Positions 35,724 to 46,686 are shown, counted from the stretch's first letter. The stretch is DNA of 64,000 nt from Xiphydria camelus (GCA_963678675.1 OY783192.1:32209250-32273249), one strand, 5' to 3'. Numbers and translations are program-made. Notes: generated by a model from the sequence alone, not told the origin.

Positions 35724-35969
35724 TTAGTCATCATCACTATTCTCCTCAACGGTGGTAGATAATGTGGTTACGTCAAATATATTTGTCAATATTTCGGCTG
35801 GTCTAACGATTTTAGACTTGTAGCGGCTGTATGACAAATAATAAATTATGGCAGCTACATGCGAACAGCACCCTACAGTCCTACTGCCATTAGCACAGTC
35901 ACAAGTGTATCTTAGGATACCCTTGTAGCTATTCACGTTTGGCCGATATTCAATGTAGCACTGGTACAT
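35724..35969 (-). pseudogene. SWIM-type zinc-finger protein fragment
   Basis: An 81-codon open fragment reads MYQCYIEYRPNVNSYKGI, then CDCANGSRTVGCCSHVAAII, then YYLSYSRYKSKIVRPAEIL and an acidic end. The CxC...CxH arrangement (Cys-Asp-Cys, then Gly-Cys-Cys-Ser-His) is a SWIM finger. Fingers with this wording occur near the C-terminus of transposon-encoded proteins in insects. The catalytic part is missing, so the copy is a non-functional remnant. Confidence 0.6.
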
Positions 35970-36169
35970 TTTACTATTTATATGGCGTGAACGAACTTTA
36001 ATTTTTTGATAATATTTTCAGAGTCCATTAAATATTCGACATTTAAAGTGTTCTCGTCATGCATTATTTCCGCGAGATAACATATTGCTTGTGACATTTA
36101 ATATGTGCCTGTAAATAGTATCTTGAGATCGTCTTCAGTAAATTCCCGAAATAATTGGTAATAAATTAA

Positions 36170-36660
36170 TTGGATTACGGTGGGAGTAGCGTGGATTGAT
36201 GCATTGCGCCCTGATTGGCTAGAAGAAAGTTTAGAACAAGGGCTGACATTGGGTATTTTCCGAATTCCAGTTCTAGTTAGCAATGAGTCAGGCTACGCGG
36301 AATGATAAAGAGACTTGATAAGACAGGTATTATTACATTTATCCGATCGGTCATCTATTGAATTCGTCATTTCTCCCCTTTACAAGCTGACTTAGCATTC
36401 GAAATATAGCGGTACCTATCTATTACAGTGTGTACTGCGAAAAACATTCGTTAATTAGACTTTTCGGGAAAGGCGCGGGGCTACAAGCTCATTAGTATCC
36501 TAGATTCACGGAAACATACCGCCTCACCGTTGTGACTGATGGCGAGATTGACTCTAGATTAGAGAGGTACATAGATCGCGATATCGAGTGGTAAGAACCG
36601 ACATGTAGAAGTCCGTTTATTGTGCGACGGAACAAGGTTGTGTTTGGCTCATATTTTCAT
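36170..36660 (+). repeat. Y repeat, copy 3, in the spacer of the SWIM foldback
   Basis: Matches the reverse complement of 46060-46680 (GATAGCGTGG..GATGC, then CCGATTGGCTAG-like, then the coding block GYKLISILDSRKHTA). With one frameshift corrected only conceptually, the frame continues VVTDGEIDSR. Not an intact gene. Confidence 0.5.
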
Positions 36661-36729
36661 TACCTATGGAATATTTTTATCGTAAATGTGTGTGAAGAAA
36701 AAAATCCCAGCAATTTAGCCAAACGTGAA

Positions 36730-36905
36730 CAGTTACAAGGATGTACTAAGGTATACTACTTTTGATTGTGCTAATGGCAGTAGGACGGCAGGATGCAGTT
36801 CGCATATAGCTGCTATAATTTATTATTAGTCACGTATCCGCTAAATCTAAAAAATCTAAAATCGTTAGACCTGCCGAAATATATACCACTATATTTGATG
36901 TAACC
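36730..36905 (+). pseudogene. SWIM fragment, degenerate, right arm
   Basis: Reads DCANGSRTAGCSSHIAAIIY, then Y and a stop. One Cys of the finger is lost. Inverse partner of 35560-35715. Confidence 0.5.
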
Positions 36906-39105
36906 AACTCATCTACCAAGATTATGTAAATCATACGAATTATTTGTTTTTTGTACACATTATTGTATATTATGTATATTATAAAACAATATAGATATTG
37001 TGCATACATAATTAATTAATAAATAAATATACATAATATAATATGAATTAACACGTTCACGCTGGTACTGAGTACCGCGCTGCGCCGGCGTAAACGCGTT
37101 AAAGGTTATTCAATTTTTTTACTGTCTTCCACCAAATTAAACTATTTGATAATTTTTTTATATAACAGCTCACTAATTGATGATTCTATATGATTTTTTT
37201 GGTTGGTGTATCTCCAGCAATTGTTATAAATTTTCCATTGCAAAACCTATTTTTTTTAATTTACACCTTTAAACAGTGCTTTTATGCCGTCGAAAAAATA
37301 TATAATATACTACCCACAAAGACCTACAATTTAGTTTTTGAACGACTTTGATATCTTTTATAGTTCCAGAGAAAAAAAATAGTAACGTTAATTGTTGTTA
37401 ACCCCCTATTTCCCTTGTACGTGAAGTTAGCGGTCTGAAATTTGTTGTGGAGGTATTTTGGATAAAAAGCAATAAATAAAAGGTTTAACAAAATTAATTA
37501 GTGCCGGGGCATTTTTCATATGGAAATACGGCGAGACCCTTTGCAAAACTAAATTAAATTTTTAACAAACATATGCTAATTGCCGGACCTTTCCGGACCC
37601 TCGAACCTCGATGTATTCCGAAAGGGATTATCCTTGAGTAATTAGCTTATTTCCTCTAACGGAACTTAGTGCGTCACGGGGAATTCCAGGTACAGAACGC
37701 ATCTGCACTTCAAATTTGCAAAACTAAATTAAATTTTGAACAAAAATATGCTAATTGCCGGACCTTTCCGGACCCTCGAACCTCGATGTATTCCGAAAGG
37801 GATTATCCTTGAGTAATTAGCTTATTTCCTCTAACGGAACTTAGTGCGTCACGGGGAATTCCAAGTACAGAACGCATCTGCACTTCAAATTTGCAAAACT
37901 AAATTAAATTTTTAACAAGAATATCAAGTATGAGAATAAAAAATGTAAATTTCTATCGCAATCGTATTGCAGAATCGAATAAATCGACTCTCAATTGCAA
38001 ACCGAAAAAATTGAATTTCGTCGATTATAGCGCCATCTGCCATGAATCGAAAAAAATGTTTCAAATAAAAGTTATGTAGTTTTTAATGTAGAATGCGAAT
38101 ATGCAATCAAAAGTGAGGGTTCCTATTTAAGATTTTGAAACTTCCCCCTGCCCCACCTACAGGGGTTGGGGTGTAGGATCAATCTTGGTATCATTTGATA
38201 GTTTTTTTTAAAAAATATCGGATACGTATTTTTTCGTTTCCCGATCTGAGGCGTACTTTTCGAGATATTCAACCGTTTCCATACTTTTCGGACACCCTGT
38301 ATATCGCTGCCTCGGAATTATAAGGTTCTATGTTACATAGAACGTCTATAGAACATAGAACCTTATAATTCTGAGGCAGCGATATGTCGAGTGTTTACGG
38401 GTTTATACTACAACGAACTGTAAAAAGTACACTGTATCTATTAAAAAATTTAACGTCTCGCCTCGAAGAGCCCTGTTACTGGGATTCACTATAAAAATTA
38501 CTAATCTTTCATCTCCGTTTAGAGCTATTGATTATTTGAAAAGAGCTTTAATGAAAACAATGGTTTGTCCTCTTGCACACTGTTAAGTCCTGACGTTCGA
38601 AAAGAGATAATCGATCATTCCCTCTCGAATCTCTAAGACGTTTACCCACGTATGAACCTAAATACACTCGTATATATATCGCTTCTTCAGCATTAAGCCA
38701 TGTCAATTTGCTATTTAGCTTACACCTATACATTAATATTCTATACCCTAATTCTACGTCTAAATATACGTCTAAAATGTACTTTTCCGACCTGCCGACA
38801 GGGTGCAAGACCGAAAGTCGGTGGTTCTACGTCAATCCTGATCGCTTCGTCTGGAATAAGCGTCCAATACTTGTCCTCTAGAATCAGACCTCTCTGGTAA
38901 TACTCGCATATATATCGCTTCTTCAGCATTAAGCCATGTCAATTTACTATTTAGCTTACATCTATACATTAATATTCTATACCCGAATTCTACCACTACG
39001 TCTACCTCTACGTCTACTACTTGCTTCTTTGACCTGCCGACAGGGTGCAAGACCGAAAGTCGGCGATCCTGCGTCAATCCTGAACGTTTTGCCTGGAGTA
39101 AGTGT

Positions 39106-39336
39106 CTAGTGCTTGTCCTCTAGAATCAGACGTCTCAGGTGATGCCTGACACGAGATCTCAGCTTGCAATCACGTTTGTAAATGGCCAACCATCTGCTTG
39201 ATACCAGTGCTGCGTTCAAGAGTGATCTGTCGTCCAATTGTCCAAAAATCAACTCAGTCACCTCGATCGGAAGTTCTCTCGTAAAGTCGTTTGAGGGAGG
39301 ATCGATTGCTCGTAGAAAGGACCTGAAGGACTCCAT
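39106..39336 (-). pseudogene. F-box motif protein, F3 left arm, truncated
   Basis: The ORF stops after 76 codons at EDKH because the Trp codon that follows in the other copies is TAG here. The F-box itself (RELPIEV to SSRWLAIYK) is complete, but the basic tail is lost. Confidence 0.65.
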
Positions 39337-39573
39337 GTCGATGCTTCAGCGATGAGTCGTCGATTGAATGCAACCCGTCGAGAACGGTTCTTATATAGAC
39401 CTACTCTCAGCGATCGCGCGACGGAATGCGCATGCGCAGCAAGGAGTTCTCCGGATGCGCAACATGACGCCCGCGCATGCGCAATACGTCGCGCGATCGC
39501 TGAGAGTAGGTCTATATAAGAACCGTTCTCGACGGGTTGCATTCAATCGACGACTCATCGCTGAAGCATCGAC
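39337..39573. promoter_or_regulatory. Bidirectional promoter-like centre of F3
   Basis: TATA boxes at 39390-39397 (-) and 39513-39520 (+). NRF1-type sites TGCGCATGCGCA at 39427-39438 and GCGCATGCGCA at 39473-39483. Same orientation as F1. Confidence 0.55.
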
Positions 39574-39933
39574 ATGGAGTCCTTCAGGTCCTTTCTACGA
39601 GCAATCGATCCTCCCTCAAACGACATTACGAAAAAACTTCCGATCGAGGTGACTGAGTTGATTTTTGGACAATTGGACGACAGATCACTTTTGAACGCAG
39701 CACTGGTATCCCGAAGATGGTTGGCCATTTGCAAACGTGATTGCAAGCTGAGATCTCGTATCAGGCATCACCTGAGACGTCTGATTCTAGTGGACAAGCA
39801 CTGGTCGCTTACTCCAGGTAAAGCGTTCAGGATTGACGCAGGATCGCCGACTTTCGGTCTTGCACCCTGTCGGCAGGTCAAAGAAGCAAGTAGTAGACGT
39901 AGAGGTAGACGTAGTGGTAGAATTCGGGTATAG
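39574..39933 (+). CDS. F-box motif protein, F3 right arm
   Basis: Intact 119-codon ORF, nearly the same as the F2 right arm (KKLPIEV, SRRWLAICK, RIRHHLRR). Phe18 is replaced by Ile just before the F-box. TATATAAG at 39513-39520, 53 nt upstream of the ATG. A degenerate tandem unit follows at ~39981-40169 (RGLILEDKYWTLIPDEAIRI). Confidence 0.7.
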   Translation: MESFRSFLRAIDPPSNDITKKLPIEVTELIFGQLDDRSLLNAALVSRRWLAICKRDCKLRSRIRHHLRRLILVDKHWSLTPGKAFRIDAGSPTFGLAPCRQVKEASSRRRGRRSGRIRV

Positions 39934-40610
39934 AATATTAATGTATAGATGTAAGCTAAATAGTAAATTGACATGGCTTAATGCTGAAGAAGCGATATAT
40001 ATGCGAGTATTACCAGAGAGGTCTGATTCTAGAGGACAAGTATTGGACGCTTATTCCAGACGAAGCGATCAGGATTGACGTAGAACCACCGACTTTCGGT
40101 CTTGCACCCTGTCGGCAGGTCGGAAAAGTACATGGTAGACGTATATTTAGACGTAGAATTAGGGTATAGAATATTAATGTATAGGTGTAAGCTAAATAGC
40201 AAATCGACATGGCTTAATGCTGAAGAAGCGATATATATACGAGTGTATTTAGGTTCATACGTGGGTAAACGTCTTAGAGATTCGAGAGAGAATGATCGAT
40301 TATCTCTTTTCGAACGTCAGGACTTAACAGTGTGCAAGAGGACAAACCATTGTTTTCATTAAAGCTCTTTTCAAATAATCAATAGCTCTAAACGGAGATG
40401 AAAGATTAGTCATTTTTATAGTGAATCCCAGTAACAGGGCTCTTCGAGGCGAGACGTTAAATTTTTTAATAGATACAGTGTACTTTTTACAGTTCGTTGT
40501 AGTATAAACCCGTAAACACTCGACATATCGCTGCCTCAGAATTATAAGGTTCTATGTTCTATAGACGTTCTATGTAACATAGAACCTTATAATTCCGAGG
40601 CAGCGATATA

Positions 40611-41875
40611 CAGGGTGTCCGAAAAGTATGGAAACGGTTGAATATCTCGAAAAGTACGCCTCAGATCGGGAAACGAAAAAATACGTATCCGATATTTTTT
40701 AAAAAAACTATCAAATGATACCAAGATTGATCCTACACCCCAACCCCTGTAGGTGGGGCAGGGGGAAGTTTCAAAATCTTAAATAGGAACCCCCACTTTT
40801 GATTGCATATTCGCATTCTACATTAAAAACTACATAACTTTTATTTGAAACATTTTTTTCGATTCGTGGCAGATGGCGCTATAATCGACGAAATTCAATT
40901 TTTTCGGTTTTTGCAATGGAGAGTCGATTTATTCGATTCTGCAATACAATTGCGGTAGAAATTTACATTTTTTATTCTAATACTTGATATTTTTGTTAGA
41001 AATTTAATTTAGTTTTGCAAATTTGAAGTGCAGATGCGTTCTGTACCTGGAATTCCCCCAGCGGACGATATATTCCGGGAATCGTAGCTATTCTTTCACT
41101 AGTAGCCCGTTTTAATGATATCCGTTAACCTGAGTATACGTCAATAGGTACCGCTAATTGCCGGGCCTTCCGGATCCTCGAACCTCGATGTATTCCGAAA
41201 GGGATTATCCTTGAGTAATTAGCTTATTTCCTCTAACGGAACTTAGTGCGTCACGGGGAATTCCAGGTACAGAACGCATCTGCACTTCAAATTTGCAAAA
41301 CTAAATTAAATTTTTAACAGACAGATGCTAATTGCCGGACCTTTCCGGACCCTCGAACCTCGATGTATTCCGAAAGGGATTATCCTTGAGTAATTAGCTT
41401 ATTTCCTCTAACGGAACTTAGTGCGTCACGGGGAATTCCAGGTACAGAACGCATCTGCACTTCAAATTTGCAAAACTAAATTAAATTTTTAACAAAAATA
41501 TCAAGTATTAGAATAAAAAATGTAAATTTCTATCGCAATTGTATTGCAGAATCGAATAAATCGACTCTCAATTGCAAAAACCGAAAAAATTGAATTTCAT
41601 CGATTATAGCGCCATCTGCCACGAATCGAAAAAAATGTTTCAAATAAAAGTTATGTAGTTTTTAATGTAGAATGCGAATATGCAATCAAAAGTGGGGGTT
41701 CCTATTTAAGATTTTGAAGCTTCCCCCTGCCCCACCTACAGGGGTTGGGGTGTGGGATCAATCTTGGTATCATTTGATAGTTTTAAAAAAAATATCGGAT
41801 ACATATTTTTTCGTTTCCCGATCTGAAGCGTACTTTTCGAGATATTCAACCGTTCCATACTTTACGGACACCCTG
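40611..41875. mobile_element. X palindrome, copy E
   Basis: From CAGGGTGTCCGAAAAG to TTTACGGACACCCTG, flanked by TA. Contains one extra tandem unit (from ~41320). Its right TA is shared with the next element. Confidence 0.7.
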
Positions 41876-41877
41876 TA

Positions 41878-43192
41878 GGGGAAGGTGGGGCAAGTTGACG
41901 AGGTTAAGCGAAAACAGCCTACAAAAAATAACACAATAGTTTAATTTTAAACAAAGGAGTATATTATTAAAGATACATGTGATTCAACTATTTTTTGCAA
42001 CCATAAAAATAAAAAAAATTATCCAAAAATGGTACAAAAAGAAAACATTACAATTTCTGTACATTTTCGTCATCGTACCCCACCTACGGGGCAAGATTAC
42101 GAACATATTGGGGCAAGATGACGACTATACACAAACGTCACATTTAAACGGGCCATGCTTTTCGTATCCAGTGCAGGCTTCATGCCACCACGATTCGCAC
42201 AATCCACGCTTTATCCAGTCTTCGGATGGAGGCTCAAAGTATGCTTCTTCACATGCTGGATATGAAATATCTTTGTTTTTAGCAGAATGAATTAACGATC
42301 TAGTCGAAGATTTATGAAACACGTCCTTTCTGACTCTCTCAACTTTTTTGCTTTCTTAACATCTTTGCTATTTTGTTCTCTTTCTTTCTGTTCTAGTTCT
42401 TCTTTGTTTAAAGTAGCAGTTAGTATAGAGGCTTTTTGTTTCTTTCTCTTAGTTTTTTTTTATAGAGGGTGATCATATTTTGGAAAAGGTCTAATTTCAA
42501 TCAACCTACGAAGGGTAGGTTCTGGTATGTATTTCAGAGAGTCCACTGGCATTATTCACTGTCATATTTTCTTCCAGAAGAGCATGGATAGCAGCGATTA
42601 AATTGTATTCCGACCAAGACCGATGATTACTCTCTTTCTTACAATTTCTTACCATCTCCAAAAAAATATATAAAATTAATGAAATGAGAGAATTTAGTGG
42701 CTAGCTATTAATTTTTCTCATTTCATTTTAATTTACAGACGTTATCTTCTTTCATGAAATAACATTTATAAAATACGGGGCAAGATGACGAGTTCGTCAT
42801 CTTACCCCCGTCAACTTGCCCCCACAAGTAGGATTTTAAAGAAAATTAATGTTTTAATAGAAACACATATTTTTATGTCGAAGTTTAACTTTACTCTACT
42901 TATACTAATCCTACTTAATATAATTAGCTTTTTACCAGTAAAATTCTTAACTTTTTTTTTTGTATAAATCCTTATTTTGATTGAGAACGATTTTATAACA
43001 CTATAAGTTAAAACACACGCTCGATTCTGTAATCCCGGCTAAATTAACACTGGTGCCATTTATGTTCGTATGGTATAGTTACGTCCTAGGAAGGTTGTCA
43101 TAGCCAGTTTGCTTTGCAGAAATCTTCTCTCGGTTTTTGTAAATAACGAATTCGTCATCTTGCCTCGTTCGTCATCTTGCCCCACCTTACCC
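41878..43192. mobile_element. pogo/Tigger-like DNA transposon remnant
   Basis: Inverted ends GGGGAAGGTGGGGCAAG and CTTGCCCCACCTTACCC lie between TA dinucleotides. GGGGCAAGATGACGA-type subterminal repeats occur near 42090, 42110, 42780 and 43155, possibly transposase-binding sites. Only a C-terminal zinc-finger piece of protein remains. Confidence 0.55.
42125..42322 (-). pseudogene. PHD-like finger fragment of a pogo/Tigger-type transposase
   Basis: A 65-codon piece reads PACEEAYFEPPSEDWIK, then GLCESWWHEACTGYEKHGPF and KCDVC. The Cys/His spacing with WWHE is the C-terminal finger seen in insect pogo/Tigger-like transposases. One expected Cys (before GLC) is Arg and the DDE core is absent, so it is a remnant. 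Confidence 0.5.
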
Positions 43193-45284
43193 TATATTCG
43201 AAAACTCCTTGGAACTATCAGCATTCCGTTCCAGCGGCATCCGCAAAAATCCTTATACGAGATCGCCCGACTCACTTTCGCGTAGATATTTCAAAGAAAC
43301 GGTCCAGCGATTCGCGATAGGATAAACCTTTTAGCGATCCGGCGGGAGGATTCCCCCGCGGGCGAGACTCGGCGGACCGCGGCGCACAAAGTTTTGCATG
43401 TGCGCCGAGATACACTTTTACGGGGCGGATGCTTTGTTTTGCGCTCGCGTGGGCAGAATCTCTCTTCCGCGGAAGATACCACCCGCCTCCCCCTCGTCCT
43501 TCTCCCGCGCGATCTTTTCCCCCTCCGGATATTCGGTCCGTCGTAAGCAATTCGATTTCGAGGGTCGGTCCGCGTGGCGACGCTTCGACGTGGTTCAAGA
43601 ATTCTACGATGCTTCGACGAGATCGGAAGTGTATCTCGTTTGTCGAACGGTGTTTACGCGATTTCCGTCCACGGCCCGAGGCGCGGCCGAGATAAGTTTG
43701 CACAAGCGTTTCAAAGTTTAACGAGGTGAGGACTGTCCATTTCGGGGGGCATGCGTCGCGAGGACCCGCGTCACTTTTTTATCGAGAAAAGTACGGGAGG
43801 GAGTGAAAAAAAAAAAGAGATTCCCTCTGCAACTGAGGAGTAAATGTAGAATCGACGCTACACGAGAGTCCATTGAACTCTCAGCGACTCTCCCCTCTTC
43901 TAATCTCGTCGGCGACAAAAAGATGGTGGCGACCCGATGATCAAATTACCGTCGACTTTTTGCTCCCTACTTATTACCGCTGTATAAAAGAAATATTGTA
44001 AAGTGCGCGATGTTGAACAATAATTCGTTTCAAGAGTGTTGAAAGCTCTGCAGCTTCGAATGATACAACTACAGGCTTGCTGGCTCGTGAGATTATCTCG
44101 TTAAATATACAAACTTTTTACAGATATCGGTACTAATCCCGGAATACTATGCGCAGGGATTTATCCAACCCCACGATTAACCCCCGCCGTTACGACCTCG
44201 CGAGTCAATTACAGTCGACTTCCAAGTATCAATTTGCGTTGTTCCACGATTAATAAATACACCCACCCTCCTGTTTGCCTACCAAACGATCCGAATATTC
44301 CGGATCGTCATATCCAATTCCGACCCAGAATTCCAAAATGGAACAGCCCCCGCGTGCACGACAATCGTCACACCCATTTCCTAACGTACAGAACAGTTCC
44401 AGAGCGGCTCAATTTAAACAGCACGACCGGGATGCATCCCCCCTCCCTCCATTCTCTCCGGTCGCAATAATTAACTACGTACGTTTTTCGTCGCTCGAGC
44501 GACTGCAATATAAGGAGAGACCAACAAGTGCAGCGGTACCGCACGCCCCCCTCGCCGCATCTCGCGTTCGCCCTCCCACGGGAAGGAACGTGCACCGCGA
44601 CTACGTGTTACAGTTACGTACTTACTATTCCCCGTTCAAGCGCGGGACGTAGAAATTCCCGGTCCACACACGACCGGGCGATGCGCGTAACGAGCGGCGG
44701 ATGCGGAAGAGGCCGCGCGCGGAGGAAGCTGTATAGTTTACACTGTGAAACGCGTGTCCATAGTTTCAGCAGCCTCCCGGCGCACTCCCTATTAAATACA
44801 CCCGCGCGGTGCAAAGGGAATGCAGCGTGTAGGCGCATACTTGAGTGGATTATAAATTAAAACGTGCCCGGGAGGCTGTGTGCGCTGGATACCGCCCGGC
44901 TGTCCGCTCCCCTCCTCGTTCTCCCTCCCACGCCACACGCCGTCGGCCGTCGGAGATACTCTTTCCCCAGCGGTAAGGATCCACCCGGGCCGCTGCAGCG
45001 CGCAGCCGACGAAACGACAAAGCAAGGGGAAGAACGATGTAACGGCGCGGAAAGGAGGAACGAGCAGGCCGGCCCCCGGGGATGGAGAAAAGAGAGTGGG
45101 TCTGGAGTGTTTCAATTAGCCGTAATCTGGACCGTGTGTGTAGCGCTTCGGGCGTGGGAGGGAGAGAGTGGAGGAGCGATGACGGGAGGGGTGACTGGGG
45201 GCGAACTCGTGGGCGCGCGTGTGGAAGACGTCGAAGAGTCGGGTTCGGATGGTGGGGCTCTTGCGCGTGAGAGAGATAGAGTCT
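43193..45284. other. GC- and CpG-rich stretch without a recognised gene
   Basis: Markedly GC-rich, especially 43330-43720 and 44500-45284, with many overlapping open frames on both strands (up to 157 codons). None has a recognisable domain. It could be an intronic CpG island or an alternative promoter of the STAR gene; nothing in the sequence proves this. Confidence 0.35.
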
Positions 45285-46054
45285 TCTTAAGATAATAGGG
45301 TAAACCACCCAGTTATTGGACACTTAAGCGTTTTACAACATTTGAGACCGTGTTAAAAAGGTATTTGTCTACCTAGAGAGATATGAGTGGTTGCTTGTTT
45401 TAATTGAAAATATATTGGCTTTATATTCTAGTAACTTACAATTTTAAATTGGAAGGAATATAATTTTCAGCAATAAAAAACTGGGATAAAGTCAAAAAAC
45501 TTAGTTATTGGACAGTGTTCTTATTTTTTGAAATACTCAATCCAGTAATTGGACACTCAAGAATCAATAAGCCGGGTACGGTATTTATTTAAGTAAAAAC
45601 TAGGACTCTTGTTTTTATTTATTTAAATCAGACTCTGTTGCCTGTAGTAGTTTAAAATTAATTTAATGTAATTGTCAATAGGTAATAATCAGGCCAAACA
45701 TCAACAAGAATCAATACACGTCTGACGTTTCGGTTCCTCTTCGAACCCTCTTCAGAGACGTAATGACCCACAGATGTCAAATTTATCAATCAATGATTTA
45801 AAAATTTTAATGTAGGTGTAAAAATAATATTGATTATAGAGATTAGTTTATCAGTTATTTACAATATTTTCGTATTATTAAGATGACAATGTTATCAGTA
45901 AATTTAAAGTTATATAAATAGGGAATTCAAGTATCTGTGGGTCATTACGTCTCTGAAGAGGATTCGAAGAGGAACCGAAACGTTAGACGTGTATTGATTC
46001 TTGTTGTTGTTTGACCTGATTATTACCTATTGAAAATTAAATTAAATTAATTTT
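45285..46054. mobile_element. 770-bp insertion with 14-bp target-site duplication
   Basis: GAGAGATAGAGTCT occurs directly before (45271-45284) and at the end (46055-46068). The left part starts near TAGGGTAAACCACCCAG and repeats CAGTTATTGGACA-like motifs. The right half (45646-46040) is a palindrome whose arms carry CTCTGAAGAGG...CCGAAACGT. A 14-bp duplication fits target-primed retrotransposition. Penelope-like is possible; no ORF. Confidence 0.6.
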
Positions 46055-46067
46055 GAGAGATAGAGTC

Positions 46068-46680
46068 TACAGGGAAAGACTGGTGTTCCGTCGCACGGTG
46101 GACGGAATTTGATGGTTCCGAGGGACAATGGTTCATACCGCTCGATATCAATGCAATCTAAGTAAAGCACTAATTTAAAATTAATCCCATCATCGGTCAT
46201 AATGACAAGGTAAGCGGTCTGTTTCGGCGAATTCAGGCTGCTAATGAGTTCGCAGTCCCGCACCTTTTCGGAAAAGGCTAATTGCTGGACGAGTCGGAAT
46301 AGATCGTTTCCCGCATACCTGATCTGATAGTTAGCGCTATACTTAGAAACATTAAATTAGCATTGTAAAGGGGAGAATAGCGAATTCAATAGATGACTGA
46401 TCAGGAAGACCTAATACCTGACTCATTAAAACCATAAAGGATTAGTTCACCATTCAAAATAGTTTGGCCCATCGGTGGGTCATAAGCGAGCATCCGGTAT
46501 TCTTAACCGTTAGGTACGGAGCTCATAAACTCATTAGCGTTATACTCTTTCCCGTTAGGTATGATACTCGGAAACTACCCAACGTCATCTATTGTTCTAA
46601 TGTCTTTATCTCCTAGCCAATCGGGGCGCACCGCATCGCCCACGCTATCCCCTCCATAGACTAATTACCGTTACAGTCTG
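46068..46680 (-). repeat. Y repeat, copy 4, longest
   Basis: Contains an open frame of 73 codons (46042-46263) that reads RDCELISSLNSPKQTAYLVI, then MTDDGIN. The non-coding remainder matches 36170-36480. The mariner sits at its far edge. Confidence 0.5.
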
Positions 46681-46686
46681 AATATA

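Larger units (their letters stand above)
34940..37539. mobile_element. Foldback element carrying SWIM zinc-finger fragments
   Basis: A 2.6-kb insertion bounded by GGGTCTCGCCGTATTTCC and GGAAATACGGCGAGACCC. Arms of about 760 bp (to ~35700 and from ~36770) are inverse. The interrupted X sequence resumes exactly (CTTCAAA | TTTGCAAAAC), so no target-site duplication is visible. Superfamily not identified. Confidence 0.65.
34260..38299. mobile_element. X palindrome, copy D, split by a SWIM-bearing foldback
   Basis: Begins CAGGGTGTCCGAAAAG and ends TTTTCGGACACCCTG with TA outside both ends. X sequence occupies 34260-34939 and 37540-38299. The right part has two ~185-bp tandem units (from ~37553 and ~37737). 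Confidence 0.7.
38302..40608. mobile_element. F foldback element 3 with paired F-box ORFs
   Basis: A 2.3-kb copy with tips at 38302-38384 and about 40525-40608 and one extra tandem unit per arm. X elements lie on both sides separated only by TA. The left-arm ORF is broken and the right-arm ORF intact. Confidence 0.85.

Noticed and set aside
34940..37539. Helitron identity for the SWIM foldback
   Set aside because: The lack of duplication at A|T fits, but the termini are long inverted repeats and there is no CTRR end or Rep/helicase.
43272..43703. Minus-strand frame of 143 codons
   Set aside because: GC-rich region, Arg/Gly-rich translation, competing frames on the other strand.
44850..45323. 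Open frame of 157 codons and several overlapping frames on both strands
   Set aside because: High GC lowers stop frequency and explains multiple open frames. No motif or splice pattern supports any one.
45717..45990. A functional hammerhead ribozyme pair
   Set aside because: The core motifs are present, but a G follows the predicted stem III where a non-G is needed. I cannot fold it reliably by eye, so it is only mentioned as a resemblance.
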